NCBI RefSeq assembly: GCF_019393635.1
Contig: NC_057866.1
Span: 9,062,223 to 9,126,222, forward strand
Direction: 5' to 3'
DNA length: 64,000 bases
Source of the DNA: Dromiciops gliroides
Taxonomy: Eukaryota > Chordata > Mammalia > Microbiotheria > Microbiotheriidae
Shown one piece after another: positions 44,762-57,300 of the stretch; position 1 is the stretch's first letter, and the number at the start of each line of letters is the position of its first letter. The notes beneath the pieces are model-generated. The model was not told where the DNA came from and made no database searches. It saw only the letters and a program-made list of their open reading frames with translations. Both the position numbers and the translations under genes were made by a program.

Positions 44762-47700
44762 TCACTTTGTGATGGTGTTCCTGTGGAAAGAAGACATAAG
44801 AGATGAGGGAGGGAAGCAGAAGTGGGCACCCCCACACGCCCACCCAAGGCCCCATCTGCCCCCTGCTCACGCGTTCATGCTCTTCCCACTGCCACTGAGC
44901 ACGATGTACGGGGTCTTCTGGGCTTTCTGTTTCTCCTGAAGCAAGGCCACTGTGCCCAGGGGAGTGTCACTGGAGCTCATCTTCTTCAAGAGCTGTAACA
45001 GGGGGACCAGTCATGGGGCTGAGCCACCTTTCCCAGACTCAGTTTCGGCCCCTCCCACCCGCCCCCCTCCACAATGGCCACTCACAGCTTCCTCATCCAG
45101 CTTTTTCATCCTTCGCTCGGTCTTCATTTTGCCCGAACCCTTTCCGTGGAATCGGTTGGGACAGCTGCCGAGGCCTGGGCAAAAAGATCAGTGATTGCTT
45201 TTGACAAGCGCAGTCATTTCTGCATTAGCAGAGCAGCAAAAGCACAGAATTTCAAGTCAAAGCCCTTAGTCTGAAAGGGGGACGTGGGAAAGTCATGAAA
45301 CATCTTGGAACTCCAGTGGCTTGAAGTCTAAGGAGGGGCCTGCTAAGATCTCTTCTGGGTGTGAGGGCAGCTGCTAGTTTGGGGAAGAAAGGGCAGTGGA
45401 GAGGGAGGGAGGATGCTAGCAGAGAGAGGCTGTTGATCACATGATACTGTTTCCGTCCTAGCTTGGGGAAGGGGACAGCCAGCTGGAAGGATGCCAATGG
45501 CAGGTAAGGCAGACAGGAGGAATTCTGCAAGGACCAGCACATTACATGGGGGTGATGAGGAGACAGACCCATGTTAGCAGAGGAGCTGGGGAAGGAATGG
45601 GGGGGGTGTGGAGGTGGGTGCTAGCTCAAATAGGGACAGTGCCTGTTCAATTCACAGGCTTGTGAGGTTCCTTAGGCAAACCTTCAAGTACTAGAGAGTA
45701 GAGGGCAGGGCTGGCACCTGATAAGGGTCTGCCAACTTCAGGGACACCTATGTTGCTGGTTTCTGGGCTCGGAACATAGCTTTTGGCTCCCTATGGGGAT
45801 GGGATCCTTGCTGAGGAACCAAGAGGGGAAAAGGTCACATTTTTGCATTACTGCAGCTGGTCCCAAGGCTTTGTGTTCCTGTGAATACAACCTGTGCTTT
45901 TGGTCAGCAGCTCTTGGGAAGGTTAGGGCTTGTGTCTGCCAGACCAGGTGCCACAAAGACTGGCTGGTGGGGGCAGCAGGAAAACTTACTGTGTCTCACA
46001 AGAGTGTCTTGGTATGTGCACATACACAAGTGTATGATGTATATACATGGGGCCTACCCACAAGGTCAATTTTAACTGCATAGACAGGACTTCATTTATA
46101 AGGAAGCCCAAACTGATAGACGCAGGACTGTGGAGGAGAGATCTGGGCCAAGGTCAATGGAAGACTGGCAAGGGAGCAATCCCACATGCCTGCCCCATCT
46201 GGACCTCCTGACATGGCTCTGGCAAAAACAGTCATCAGCCTGAGGCCTGATTTATTGTGAACTTCTTCCAGATGGAGGAAATTACTGATCAACAAGAGTT
46301 CACAAGAACCACATTCAAGAAGGCTGAGGTGCACTGAACTCATAAGCAGCTGACTCATGAAATGTAGAGAAGATGGAAGCCAGGGAGCAAGAAACCAACA
46401 GGAGCACAGCCAAGAAGCTGAGCATCAGTGGTGCTGCTGAGCCAAGAACGGACAACAATGGGGTTCTTAGGGGGCTGTATTAAGAGCAAGAAGGGAAAAG
46501 GACACAGCTCATTGAACTACTCAACTCTTCACCTGCTTTTTTCTCTGGAAGGAGTTTTTGGATTAGAACAAAAATAAATTCTGGCCCCCCACTGTCTTAA
46601 GATAAGCTGATGTCCCAATTTCAACAATGCCAAGAAACAACAGGGTTAGACTGCTGAGCATGACTGATTCTTGGCAAAACTAAAAGCCAAAAGTGGCTTT
46701 ATCTAGGTGGGCTAGGCCAGGCCAGACCAGCCTTATCTCATTTCTGACTAGGTACTAGACTGTATCATCAGATATGGCTACTCTGCCAAATTTCTCATGC
46801 TTCCCTCATGGGCTACAAGATGTTGAAGACTGACCACTTCAAACTGATTCAATGCCCAGAAGCCAATGATGGGTGTCTTAGGGTACTGGCCTACAACATC
46901 TTCACTAAGAACTAGCTTGAAGGCAGAGATGAGGTGGACAGCTAACAAGATGGATGACAGAACTGGGCCCTAAAGGCTTTAGCAGGCCAGGGCCCTGGAT
47001 CCCATCAGATGTTCACCTTCCAAACTGTATTGAGATCCCAACTTCACAAGCATCTAACTGGGAGAGGCTGAGCTAGCCAAATCTGAGAATCATGGATTCT
47101 GAGCTCAGAGAGACCGTGAAGGCCAGTCATCTGGACCAATCCATTCATTTCATGGATGACACTGCAGATCATGGATCATTGTAGGAAGATATCGTGGGTT
47201 TCTTAGCATTCCTCCTCTGTCCTGCTGCCTGTCCCCAGTGCATGGGACATAAAAGAGCTGGCGATTGTGTGAGTGACCCATGGGAAAGGTCAGCAAGAAA
47301 AGCAAATGCCCTCCAGGGCTGCACTGAGAAGCCCAGGGTTTCAAAGGCTTGTCCTTGGCCCTGACCAGAGGATATCGGGAGGAATGTGGTCAGTTCTAGG
47401 CACATTATTAGTAGTGGCCCAGGAGGAAAACCTGGGTGGCAAAGGGACTAGAAATAACACCTTGCGAGGACTGGTCGGAGGAAGGCGAGTCTTAGGAATG
47501 CTTGCCAACACCTGAAGGAGATTTCCATTTGTTCTTGCTCCCAAAAGGCAGAACCAGAAGCCATAAGGGGATGTGGCAGCTTCTTGTAAAAAAAAGGGAA
47601 GTAGGGGGGAAAAAAAAAAAAGGAAGCATAAGGCCTTTGTGCTGGGCCTGGGACTCCCCTACCTCCTTGGGCGTCAGCTTTCTCCCAGTCTCATCCACAT

Positions 47701-50700
47701 ATTCAATCTTGACATCAGGCTTGTAGCCATCTTTCTCCTTGAAATCCTGCGTGAAGCCACGATACTCTTCCCGCCGACTATACTTGTCATCAATAGCCCT
47801 GTGGTGAACAACCCAAAGGAGGCCCCTCAGAAGGCTGCCCCTCGCCTATCTCTGAAGGGCCAAAGCCTTGGGCTCAGGGACTCCCTGCATCACTTACATC
47901 TTGTCCTCGATGCAGTACACAGCAGAAGGCAGAGACTTGTTGGGGGCCTTCACCCGAGCCACCTTCTGCACTGTTGTCTCCAGCAGCCCTGAGGAGGGGG
48001 GAGTCCTTAAGAACACCCTGGCCCTGGTGAGCCCCCCTCCCCATGCCCGTGCAGACCTTGCTTCAGCCTCCCTACTTGCCTTTGTTCTGACACAAGAGCA
48101 GGGCTGCAGCCAGGCCCCTATTCACAATGGGCTCTTCATCCAGAATGGTGGTAGAAGAAGCAGAGAACTAAGGGGAGTGGAGAGGAAGGCAGCTCCCATC
48201 AATGGTCAGGTCATCTGACCACATTTCCAGTCCTCCCTGCCCCATTTCTCCCGTCCTTACGTCCTGCTGCTGCTTTTCCTCGTCCAGGTTGACAGTACTC
48301 CAGCCAATATTCTCCTCCCCGTCAGATTCTGAGCCACCGTTGGCAGACCTTTCTTCATCTCTCTCAAAGTCCTGGTGGGGAAGAAACAGGCATCAGGTCA
48401 AGTGAAAAGAAAGATACCCCTGGGTGCCCAGTGTCCAGCCCTGTCTCTGGCTCCTTTAGGGGGCCCCAAGGTCCTGGTGCCTAAGCACAACTGTCCCGTC
48501 CACCTCTTGGGCCTTTGGTTTCTGTGCCCTGCCTGCTGCCATCAAGTCCTATCCTAAGAGGACTTGCCATGAGCTCTTCCTGGTCCTCCCGGTTGCCAGC
48601 CAGCCCGTAAGTGGGGATCTCCCCGAGGGTCCGGCAGAACTCTGAGGTGGCATTGAACACAATGGCCCCTTTGCGCTCCGGGTCTTCGTCCTCCTCCCGG
48701 CTCCGCCGTGTCTCCAGCTTCTTCACGATCTCAATCACCTAAGGGGAGACGGGGATGTTAGCCTGGAGAGAGAAGATTGAGGGGGGACGTGATGCTTGTC
48801 TTCCAAGAGAGGAAGGCCCACAAAACGCATAGGTCTCAGGGGCCCGTATGACCCGACACACAGGGCCAGAACCCACCCAGAGCCCCCCACTCTCACCTTC
48901 TCCCCACTGTCCTTGAGCTGCTGCAGCTGCCTCAGCCTCCGGCCCTTCTCCAGCTGCTTTTGTAGCTCAGCCTCCACTTCATCCTCCTCGAGGATCTCGG
49001 GGGAGCCCGATCCCTGGGCTCCCCCCTCTTCTGAGAGATAGACAACAGGCCACCAGTGAGCCTTGCCCCTCTCCATCACTCCCTATACCCCACCCCACCA
49101 CTCCTCCCACTCTAAGCTTCAGCCAGGCAAGCCAACCCTTCCTCTAACCATCATCACTGATGTCCATGTTTTCTACTCGGTTGTCATCAGACTGGGGGAG
49201 CTGGGAAGGGGCCTCCCTCTCCTGCTCTCCAGGGGCTTCTTCCTCTGCCTCAGGGACTCGGCGGCGGCCCCTCCCCCGCAACCTGTGGGAGAGAAAGGAG
49301 CCCTGAGCCCCAGCAGTCCCTGCCCCCACCCCGACCCCATATGGGCAGTGCCTGGTTACCTGGAGCCAAAGTCTCCCTCACTGGATTCATTGCCAAGAGG
49401 AAGCAGATCATCAGCTCGAACCACCACCTCCTTCTCCTTCTTTCGGATTTTCCTCACCCTCCGTTTTGTCTTTTTGAAGGTCACCTAGGGGTGGGGGTGG
49501 TAATGTCCTGACTTCCTGACTTTCACCTTTCCCCACTCAGGCCCATTTGCTAGATGGCAGGTATGGCCTCCCCATCTCAGGGCAGGCCTTTCCCCATGAC
49601 CACTACAGCTCCATTCAGGAGCCTTCAAAGCTGAGAACTTGCAGGTCTCTCCTTGTAGAACGCCCAGCCCACCTCAGTCCCCTCCCTCCTCACATTCTCC
49701 CAGAATACTCTAGCTGAGGAGCCCCACCACCCCCAAGCAGACACTCACACAGGGCAGGGAGTGCTGAGATCTGGTGAGGTCCCACCACGGGACTAGCAGC
49801 AGCCCCCTCCCCCCACAAAGATCTCTCGTCACCCCCAACAGTGCTGAGGTGGCTCTGGGTGCCTTTACCTGCTTACCTCTGCTACAGACTCACCATCTCC
49901 TGTGGAGTGAGATACTCGGAGGCAAGCCGGGGTCCAGCCATTGTCAGGGACTGTGCCTGCTGCCTCAGGTTGGCCCGGATTTCCTCCAGCTCCCGCTCTC
50001 GGACTCCATCGGCTGCCCCGCTCCGATCAAGTCGGAATGAATGTGGTCGCTCTCCTTCCAGTTCCTCATCATACTTGGCCAAAATGGACCGGGGCTTAAA
50101 CTGTGGAGGTCAGAGGACTCAGCCCCACATCCCCAACTCCAAATCCCTCTCCTCCTTTCCCGTGACACCCACGTCCACTGAACCAACTTTCTCTGAGCTC
50201 CTAGCCCCTCCCTCCCTCCCTCGTCCCCTACAAACCATAGCCATGTCATCCACGCTCTCGTCTTCAGCATAAGGTCGGTAATCCGGCTTCTTTTTCCGAA
50301 GTTCCACATTCTTTTCTGCCCTCTCTTTGTCAAGGAGGTTCACGTTTACTAACACATCCTCCTCCTCCTGCAGCACGCCTGGGGAAGAAGGGGCTATGGT
50401 CACCTGTACCCCAAATTGAGTGTCCCTTTCTCCCCAGCAGCCCCTCACAGAGGCCCAGAGGCTCTGACTTCCCCCATGCCAGGCATACCCTTGTCCTTGA
50501 GAGTAAGGATCATGGTCTCCCCCTCCCTGAAGGAGTCGATGGTATGCTCCACAGTCAGCCCCTGCAGGTCCCGGGCACTGTACTGTTCCTAGAACAGACA
50601 CAAAGGCAGCCTCAGTGACCCCCATACGACTCGGGTTCTCTCTGCAGGACCATGTGGCCAAGTCTTCCCCCCCAGACAGAAGCCTGGAGCAGCCCCCGAA

Positions 50701-53700
50701 GCGCTCAGCACAACCACAGCCCTTCAGCCCCCCCTCACCTTCCGCCTCTGTCCAAACTCCTCCTCCACCAGGCTGCTCACTCCAAACTCTTGGTCCATTT
50801 CCTCCAACAGTTTGGCCTACAGGATGGGATGGGGAGAAGTGCAATGGAGAATCCAGGCTTCCGGCAACTCAGTGTGATAAGACAGCATTTGGGGGGGCAA
50901 AGGACCCGCTCACACAAACAGAAGACAAAGGTCCTTACAAGCAGAGGAGCCAAAGCTGAGAGCATCTCCATCAAGCAAGAGACCTAACCTCCCACCAACC
51001 CTCAGGAGGGAACTGGCTCGGCTCAGCTTCCCCGCCTAATCTTCCAGGCCAGGTGCTCACCCTCTTCTCAGCTAAATCCTTCTCTTTCTGCAGCCGACGG
51101 CTCTTCTCAATCCACGCGGCCGTGTCATCTAGCCACGGGTCATCATCTCCCAGGGTCTTGATCTTCCTGAGGAAGGAGTACGGATAAGAAGGCTCCAACC
51201 CAGTGCACTGGTTCCCTCCTGGTATTTGCAGGCCTCCCTCTGCCCCTGCCTCACAGTCCGCCCCACTCCCATGTGCCTGCACGCCCCAAGCTGCTTTCTC
51301 CACTCACCCCAGCTTCTGGTTGAGGAGTCGCTTCTCCTTGGCCGCTGCCAGCTTCTCACGTAGTTCTTCACGCTGCCGCAAGGCCATAGGGTTGATCACG
51401 TCTGCCAGCACTGGCTCCTCTTTGGTGCCGGTCGCTTCTGGAAAGAACCAAGGGATGATGACCCCTTTGCTCCCTGTTCCCTGTTGGTGAATCACCCCCC
51501 ACCCAGCACACTGCCTCACACAGATCTCTGATGTCTCCAGATAGCCCTGAACATAGCCTAGGCCAAGCATGCACCTGATACGTGACCACAGCCCTTACAA
51601 ATCTTTCTACCTGCCTCTCTGCTCAACTGTAGATGCTCTAAAGACATAAGTGCCTGCTATCATGACAATCTCCCCCAGACATAACCACAGGGCACTGATC
51701 CCCCAGTTCGGGATCTCTCTGCATCCCTGGTGCTCCTTCCAGAACCCAAAAACCCACTCAACACCTCAGCCAGCCTGTCTCCTAGCACTCACCCTTCTTG
51801 ACAGCATTAACCTCCAAAGGCTTGAGGCCCAACTTGGCTCGGAGTTTACTGAGAACAAAAGAGAGAACTGTGGTTATGAGGCGATCATGAAACACAGGTA
51901 AACTAAATTCTAGATGGACTAAAGAGAAGAAAAGAGATTGGGGGAGAGATGCTGCTCAGCACAAATGTGGAAGAACCAAGAACAAGGCTTCCTTGGGTCC
52001 ATTAGCAGAACACCACTGAACCAGGTCACCCCAGCCAGTCACTCACTTGGTCTCCTCAATGCTGAGAGACGAGGCATCTCCAGAGCTGGCCTTGGATCCG
52101 GTGGCTGGAAGAAAGAAAACATGCTGGTTAAAGGTTAAGGACCATTCTACTGACCCGTGTTGCTTCAAGGGCATCCTGACTGGGGTTCAAGGAATGAAGA
52201 GCCACCTCCAAGATCTGGAAGCCCAAAACTCAGGAGTTCTAGGTCCCAGGACAACATGGGTACAAAGGCTGTGCTCGCTTCCCTAGCCCTCCCTGGGAAA
52301 AACTTCTTTAGCTCCAAACCCAGCTTTTCTCTTGCTTGACATCAGCACGCCTTCCCTCTGATGTTCTGGGAAGGCTCTTCCTTGTGTTGGTTGAAAAACA
52401 ACAAGAGCTGGGAGCTAGAAATGTCCCATTATCCCTCCAAATAAATCTATGCCAATCTCAAGCCCAGGTGGGGAAACGTAAAACAGAATTCTGGCCTGGG
52501 AACCAAAAGGCCTGGCATTGAGTGCTAGATATACCACTTAGAATCAAAGTATCACACACCTAGAAGAGATCTCCAGTCCAGTCTATAAACAAGAACTCCA
52601 CTACAGGCAAGTAGTCATGTAGATGGCTCCCACCCGCACTTGCCCATTTCACTTTTGGCTTTCTCAACCCTGACAAACCAATCTAGTCTTTCTGGACTTC
52701 CACTTCTTAATGTGTAAAATGGTGCTAAAAACATTCACACTCCCTCTCTCCCTGGGGCTGTTGTGGGGACAACATTTTGTAAATCTAAGGTACAGTGAAT
52801 AAAAGCAAGCCTCCAACAGCTCCTGCCAGACCACGGAGTCAAGTGTCAAGTTTGGAAGGGCCCACTTTCCTGTCTTGTCTCATTCATACTCTGTCCTTCA
52901 GCCAAACTGAACCACTCACCATCCCTGTTCCAGGCTCCCCAACCTCCAAGCCTTGCTGATTTCCAACCGTTCTCACTTCCAAGAAGCTCATCCTTTAAAA
53001 CCAAACTTCAATGTTCTATTTCTCTACGAGGACTTCCCTGGTCAGTGATAATCTTTCCCCTCTGACCTCCCACTCTGTTTGTGCTTATTGCTTTTATCAA
53101 ACTTCATCATCCCCTGAGGAACCTCGAGATCCATGAAGGCAGAAACTGTGTCTTAGCCAGGGCCCAGGACAAAGTGTTAAGGGGCAGAGTCAGAGCTGAA
53201 GAACTGTGGAACTGGGCTGAGAAGTAGAAACAGATCTGGATTTGGAGATGACATGGCTTCCTAGATTCAGCGGTAGAAGGGGTCTTTAACATCATCTAAC
53301 TGAATTCTCTTATTCCGGTAAATCCCAGGATCATCTCCAGGATCAAACACAAACACCAAGCCTGTCCTAAATAGGCCCCCTTCTCTCCCCAGACACTACA
53401 CACCCCCTTTCCCCGCAGGCCCTTACCATCTCATGGGTGGGACTGCTGAAATAGCTGCTGGGGGTCTGCCTGCCTCAAGTCCTTCCCTTCAGCTCATCCT
53501 CCATTCAATTACTAAAGTGATTTTCCTAAAGTGCAGCTTCTGGTCATGTCATCCCTTACTCAAGAAATTCCAGTAGCTGCCTATTGCCACCAGGATCAAA
53601 TAACAAAATCTCTGCTTGGTATTCAAAGTCCTTCATAACCTCACCCACTCCTTCCTTTCCAGTCCCCTTTGATCCAGACACATTGGCCTCCTGGCCCAAT

Positions 53701-54694
53701 TCCAGACATTCTCTTTGGTAGTCCCTATGCCTGGACAGGCTCTCCCTCCTCCATTCTACTTGCTGACCTCCCTGGCTTCCTTTAAGTCCCAACTAAAATC
53801 CCACCTGGATCTAAAGTCTTCCCTTGTTAATTATTTCCTATTTATCCCCATCTGTAGCTTGTTTGTATATATCTGTTTGCTCCTTCATGTCTGGGGCTGC
53901 CTTTTCTGCACAGTTGCCTGGCATATCTATTTACTGAGTGACTGCCCCACTTATGTGAGCCCTGGGGCTCAATCATGCGAGTCAGTAGCAGTTAAGATCC
54001 CCTATGGGGTCCCCAGGATCGGCGACCTCGAACCACGGCAAGACTGGCCTTTCCTCCCATGCCTGTGCCTTTGGCAGTCACTTCCCCTCTCTGGCCTCAG
54101 TTTCCCCACCCGTCAAGCGCAGAGGAATGGAACCTTTATTGATCGGGATAAGCTCTAAGGTCCCAGCAGATCCTAGAACCGATGAGGGTGGGGAAATGGG
54201 CGGAGCAAAGCTCATGCCCCCCCACCCTGCCCCTCAAGCCCCGCCCCCCGCATAAACCACGCTTTCTTACAGGCCCATTCAGGCGGTCAGGCTCCACCCC
54301 TAGCTGCTCATTGGCCCGGCCCCACTCCCGCCCCATGGGCCTCGCGCTCACCAGCTTCATAGCCGTCATCGCGCTTCTCTCGCTTCACTCTTCGCTCTGC
54401 AGGCTCGGCCTGGCTGCGCTCGCGCCCGTGCGCGCTCCCGTTGCGGGCCTCGGCCTCGCCCCCGCGGCGGCTGCTCCCCCTCTCGGTCCCGCGCTCCCGG
54501 CTGCGCTTGCGCCGCTCGCCGGCCCCGCCCCCGCCGCTCCCGCTCCCGCCGCCCCCGCTGCGGTGTTTGTGCTTCTTATGCTCGCGGTGCCGGGGCGCCT
54601 GCTCGGCTGTGCCCGGGCCCGAACTGCCCGCTGTCCCCGCCCCGGCCCCCGCCGCCGCCTCCTTCTCCCCGCGGTGCTTCTTCGAGGAGCCCAT
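44762..54694 (-). CDS. SART1: U4/U6.U5 tri-snRNP-associated protein 1 (Snu66 homologue), 20 coding exons
   Basis: Recruits the tri-snRNP to the pre-spliceosome; human SART1 is 800 residues and also has 20 coding exons. Exons (minus): 54352-54694, 52047-52104, 51793-51848, 51308-51437, 51061-51166, 50739-50816, 50489-50588, 50236-50378, 49894-50100, 49360-49484, 49149-49282, 48897-49030, 48568-48738, 48261-48371, 48080-48167, 47898-47988, 47663-47798, 45086-45174, 44871-44992, 44762-44780. N terminus [12 protein letters not shown] is Lys/His/Arg/Ser-rich. A Hub1-interaction motif ([11 protein letters not shown]) spans exons 2-3. An acidic and coiled-coil middle follows, then the conserved block [20 protein letters not shown], and the end SMNANTITK matches human. 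Two introns use GC donors (after exons 13 and 15). Exon 18 is one base short of frame: against the family AFRQLSHRFHGKG it lacks two bases and has one extra. Apart from that the protein would be 813 residues. Confidence 0.95.
45175..47662. other. SART1 intron 17 (2.5 kb)
   Basis: The second-longest SART1 intron in the window, after intron 1. It holds no gene I can support and no recent SINE; the sequence looks unique or anciently repetitive. Confidence 0.5.
48074..48080 (-). other. GC-type splice donor, SART1 intron 15
   Basis: The minus-strand exon end AAAG is followed by gcaagt. The phase (CAG AAC AAA G | GG CTG CTG) and the QNKGLLETT protein sequence require this site. The nearest GT would break the protein. 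Confidence 0.85.
48562..48568 (-). other. GC-type splice donor, SART1 intron 13
   Basis: The minus-strand exon end CTCATG is followed by gcaagt. The join ELM|DFERDEE requires it; using the GT four bases on shifts the frame. Confidence 0.85.
52105..54351. other. SART1 intron 1 with L2 fragment
   Basis: Contains old repeats: an L2-like 3' end at about 53500-53960 (caggatcaaataacaaaatc, aaagtccttcataacctcac) and an older L2-like piece at about 52880-53110. No exon-like conservation seen. Confidence 0.55.
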
Positions 54695-55620
54695 GGTGGC
54701 TCCGCTCCCACCGAACCCCGGCCGCCGTCACCGCCGGGCCCTGACGCAGAATGGGAGCTCTTCCGGGTTACGGGCCGCCCCTCGGAGGCTGTTGCCGGAA
54801 ACCAATAGGAGCCGTTTCCGTTGTGTTCTGGTCCTCTGGCCCAACGCCCGACGGGAAGTCAGGCTCGGAGCTTCCGGCGTCATCTCGTCACTACGCTTTC
54901 TCCTTCGTGCCTTTCTTCTCAGGCTGCGCCCACTTCCTTTCCTCTCTCCCACCCTCAACGCATCCGGGCCGAAAGGCGCATGCGCCACTCAGGGGACAGC
55001 CGCCGGGACCCTTTGTGTTCCCGGAACATGGTGACTGAAAGGAGGGTGGGTGCGCGTGCGCAGTTCCGGGTCGGTTGGGCGTCCCCGAGAGCTACGAGAG
55101 CGTTCCCGTGGGTCTGGGTACCCGCTCGGCAGTTCGGTCCCTTCGATCCTGCTTCTGCACCCTGGCAGCCCCCATGCTCCCTCCCCCAGCCCTCTCCTGA
55201 GGCTTCCAGGCCCCCGTCCTGAGGGCCTTGTCTTGTACGTCCAACCTGTTCAGTTGCACCTCTAAATCCTGAACAAAAGACCCAATAATTAGGAAATGTC
55301 CGGTGCCTTCCTTTGGCTCCGGCGCGTGGTGGCCCCCGAAACAAGACAACGCCCAAAGGCGAGCTGCCAACTCTAGGGCGAGGGGCCGCGAGTGCTGCCC
55401 AGCCCAGCGAGCACGGTCAGTGGGGCGGCTCCTGGAGGAGTGGCATGGAGTTCCGGGCCATGGAGAGGGCCACAAGGCCAAGGCATGTCCGGGGGAGAAG
55501 ACCGCTGACTCCGCAGAGCCGGCGCGGGGAGGCAGCCCCCATGCTAGCCCCATCGCTCTGAGGAGGTGCCTTCTGGCCGCGCCACGAGAGGCTCCCACCG
55601 AGGCTCCCTGTGCTCAGCAG
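54180..55620. promoter_or_regulatory. CpG island at the SART1 promoter
   Basis: CpG-dense sequence spans SART1 exon 1 and its upstream flank. Several ETS-type TTCCGG words lie near 54757, 54870 and 55063, and there is no TATA box. The CpG-rich part extends about 900 bp beyond the start codon, with no gene I can name on the far side. Confidence 0.7.
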
Positions 55621-57300
55621 TGTGCCAGCAAGCCACCTTGCTGGCTCACCTTGACTCCTGGGGAGAGTTAATGGTGAATAGTAATGAAAAAGGCCAAGGA
55701 TAGCTAAGATTTAACTCTGAAGTTGTTGAAGAATCTGAATTATTTAAAACCCTGGATTTTTGAAAATCAAAATAGATTAATATCCTCCAGGGGCTATTGA
55801 TTTCAAATCACAAGTTAAACCAATTAAAGTAATTGCTAGAATCGGGAGACCAAGAAAGCCCAAAAAGCTTCTTAGAAAGCATTGGCCTTTTTTGCCAAAC
55901 AGAAATGTCTGAGGCAATGCGGGTTTAGAATATAAACTCATTTGTAAAATCTTACCGAGGAAGATGATGGATAATTGTGAGCAGAATTGTCTCATGAAGC
56001 AGAGATAAGCGGTGGAGGGTAAAACCAGTCTAAAGAAAGTATGGGGGCAGCTAGGTGGTGCAGTGGATAGAGCACCAGCCCTGGAGTCAGGAGTACCTGA
56101 GTTCAAAAACGGCCTCAGACACTTGGTGTCTGACACTGTGGTGAATAACCACAGACCAATGTGCTTCCTCTGCCATGTATTCAAAGTGAGGGGCATCTAT
56201 ATGACTTATGGATTGAGAGTTTCCTCAATAAAAGTTTTAGTAGGAGATAAGCGGGCATTTTTATAAATGAAGTTCAGCAATATACTACGTTTAACATCTT
56301 GCAATTGATTGAAAAAATTGAATTGATTGAAATTCCCCGATTGAAAGATGTTGGGAGGGCAGCTAGGTGGCGCAGTGGATAAAGCACTGGCCCTGGATTC
56401 AGGAGTACCTGAGTTCAAATATGACCTTAGACACTTGACACTTACTAGCTGTGTGACCCTGGGCAAATCACTTAGTCCCCATTGCCCTGCCCAAAAAAAA
56501 AGAAAGAAAGATGTCGGGAATATAAGATCCCATTGTGCTTGTTGGTTAAAAAAAACATTGCACTGGAAAAAATGCCCTCTTTACAGGCTGTTATTTAGGT
56601 GTATCCCAACTATATATTAAACTCATTTAAGATTCCTCAGAAAATATAACAACAGAAATAAGCCCTCTGATCAAAAACACCCAGTGAGGCATAAAATAGG
56701 TAGATGTGTTCTTGCCATAAATATTTGCCTTTCTTTTTCTTTTTTTTAGTGAGGCAGTTGAGGTTAAGTGACTTGCCCAGGGTCACACAGCTAGTAAGTG
56801 TTAAGTGTCTGAGGCCGGATTTGAACTCAGGTACTCCTGACTCCAGGGCCCGTGCTCTATCCACTGCACCACCTAGCTGCCCCTAATATTTTCCTTTCTG
56901 ATGATGATTCACAGAGTCCTTGTGGAGGAGGGATTCCCTTGTGGAGGAGGGATTCCCTTGTGGATGGTAGTCTTTTTGATGTTCCTGTTTGAGGGTGACA
57001 TGTTGATTGTATTTAGCCCCAAGGCCTTGCAGAGCCTCCCAGAAGAGATCTTGAGCTAGCCAGAGGAATTTAGTCTGTTATTTACCCGGGAAAGATCAAA
57101 TAACTGAAGACTGCCTGCTGCTCAGGTTTCTGAATTGCCAACCTACAGGGGTTGACCAACAGTATGTGTGTCTAGCACAGACAACAGATGGACCATGAGC
57201 TGGATCCAGATTTGAAAAGGAAAGAAAAATTGGATTGCTTTTGGGAAATTGTAAGGATCTTTTACCAACATTTTGTTTCTTGTGACAGCAAAGGGCCAAT
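55621..57300. other. AT-rich unclassified repeat region with SINEs
   Basis: AT-rich sequence, probably an old retroelement I cannot classify (aataaa near 56226). SINEs interrupt it at 56045-56130 (+, partial), 56350-56505 (+, flanked by gaaagatgtYggg) and 56735-56883 (-, flanked by aatattttcctttct-like words). A 19-20 bp unit (ccttgtggaggagggattc) repeats from about 56918 to 56962. Confidence 0.5.

Noticed and set aside
54385-54811. 200-codon plus-strand frame opposite SART1 exon 1
   Set aside because: It is the shadow of the low-complexity Lys/Arg/Ala/Gly-rich SART1 N terminus.
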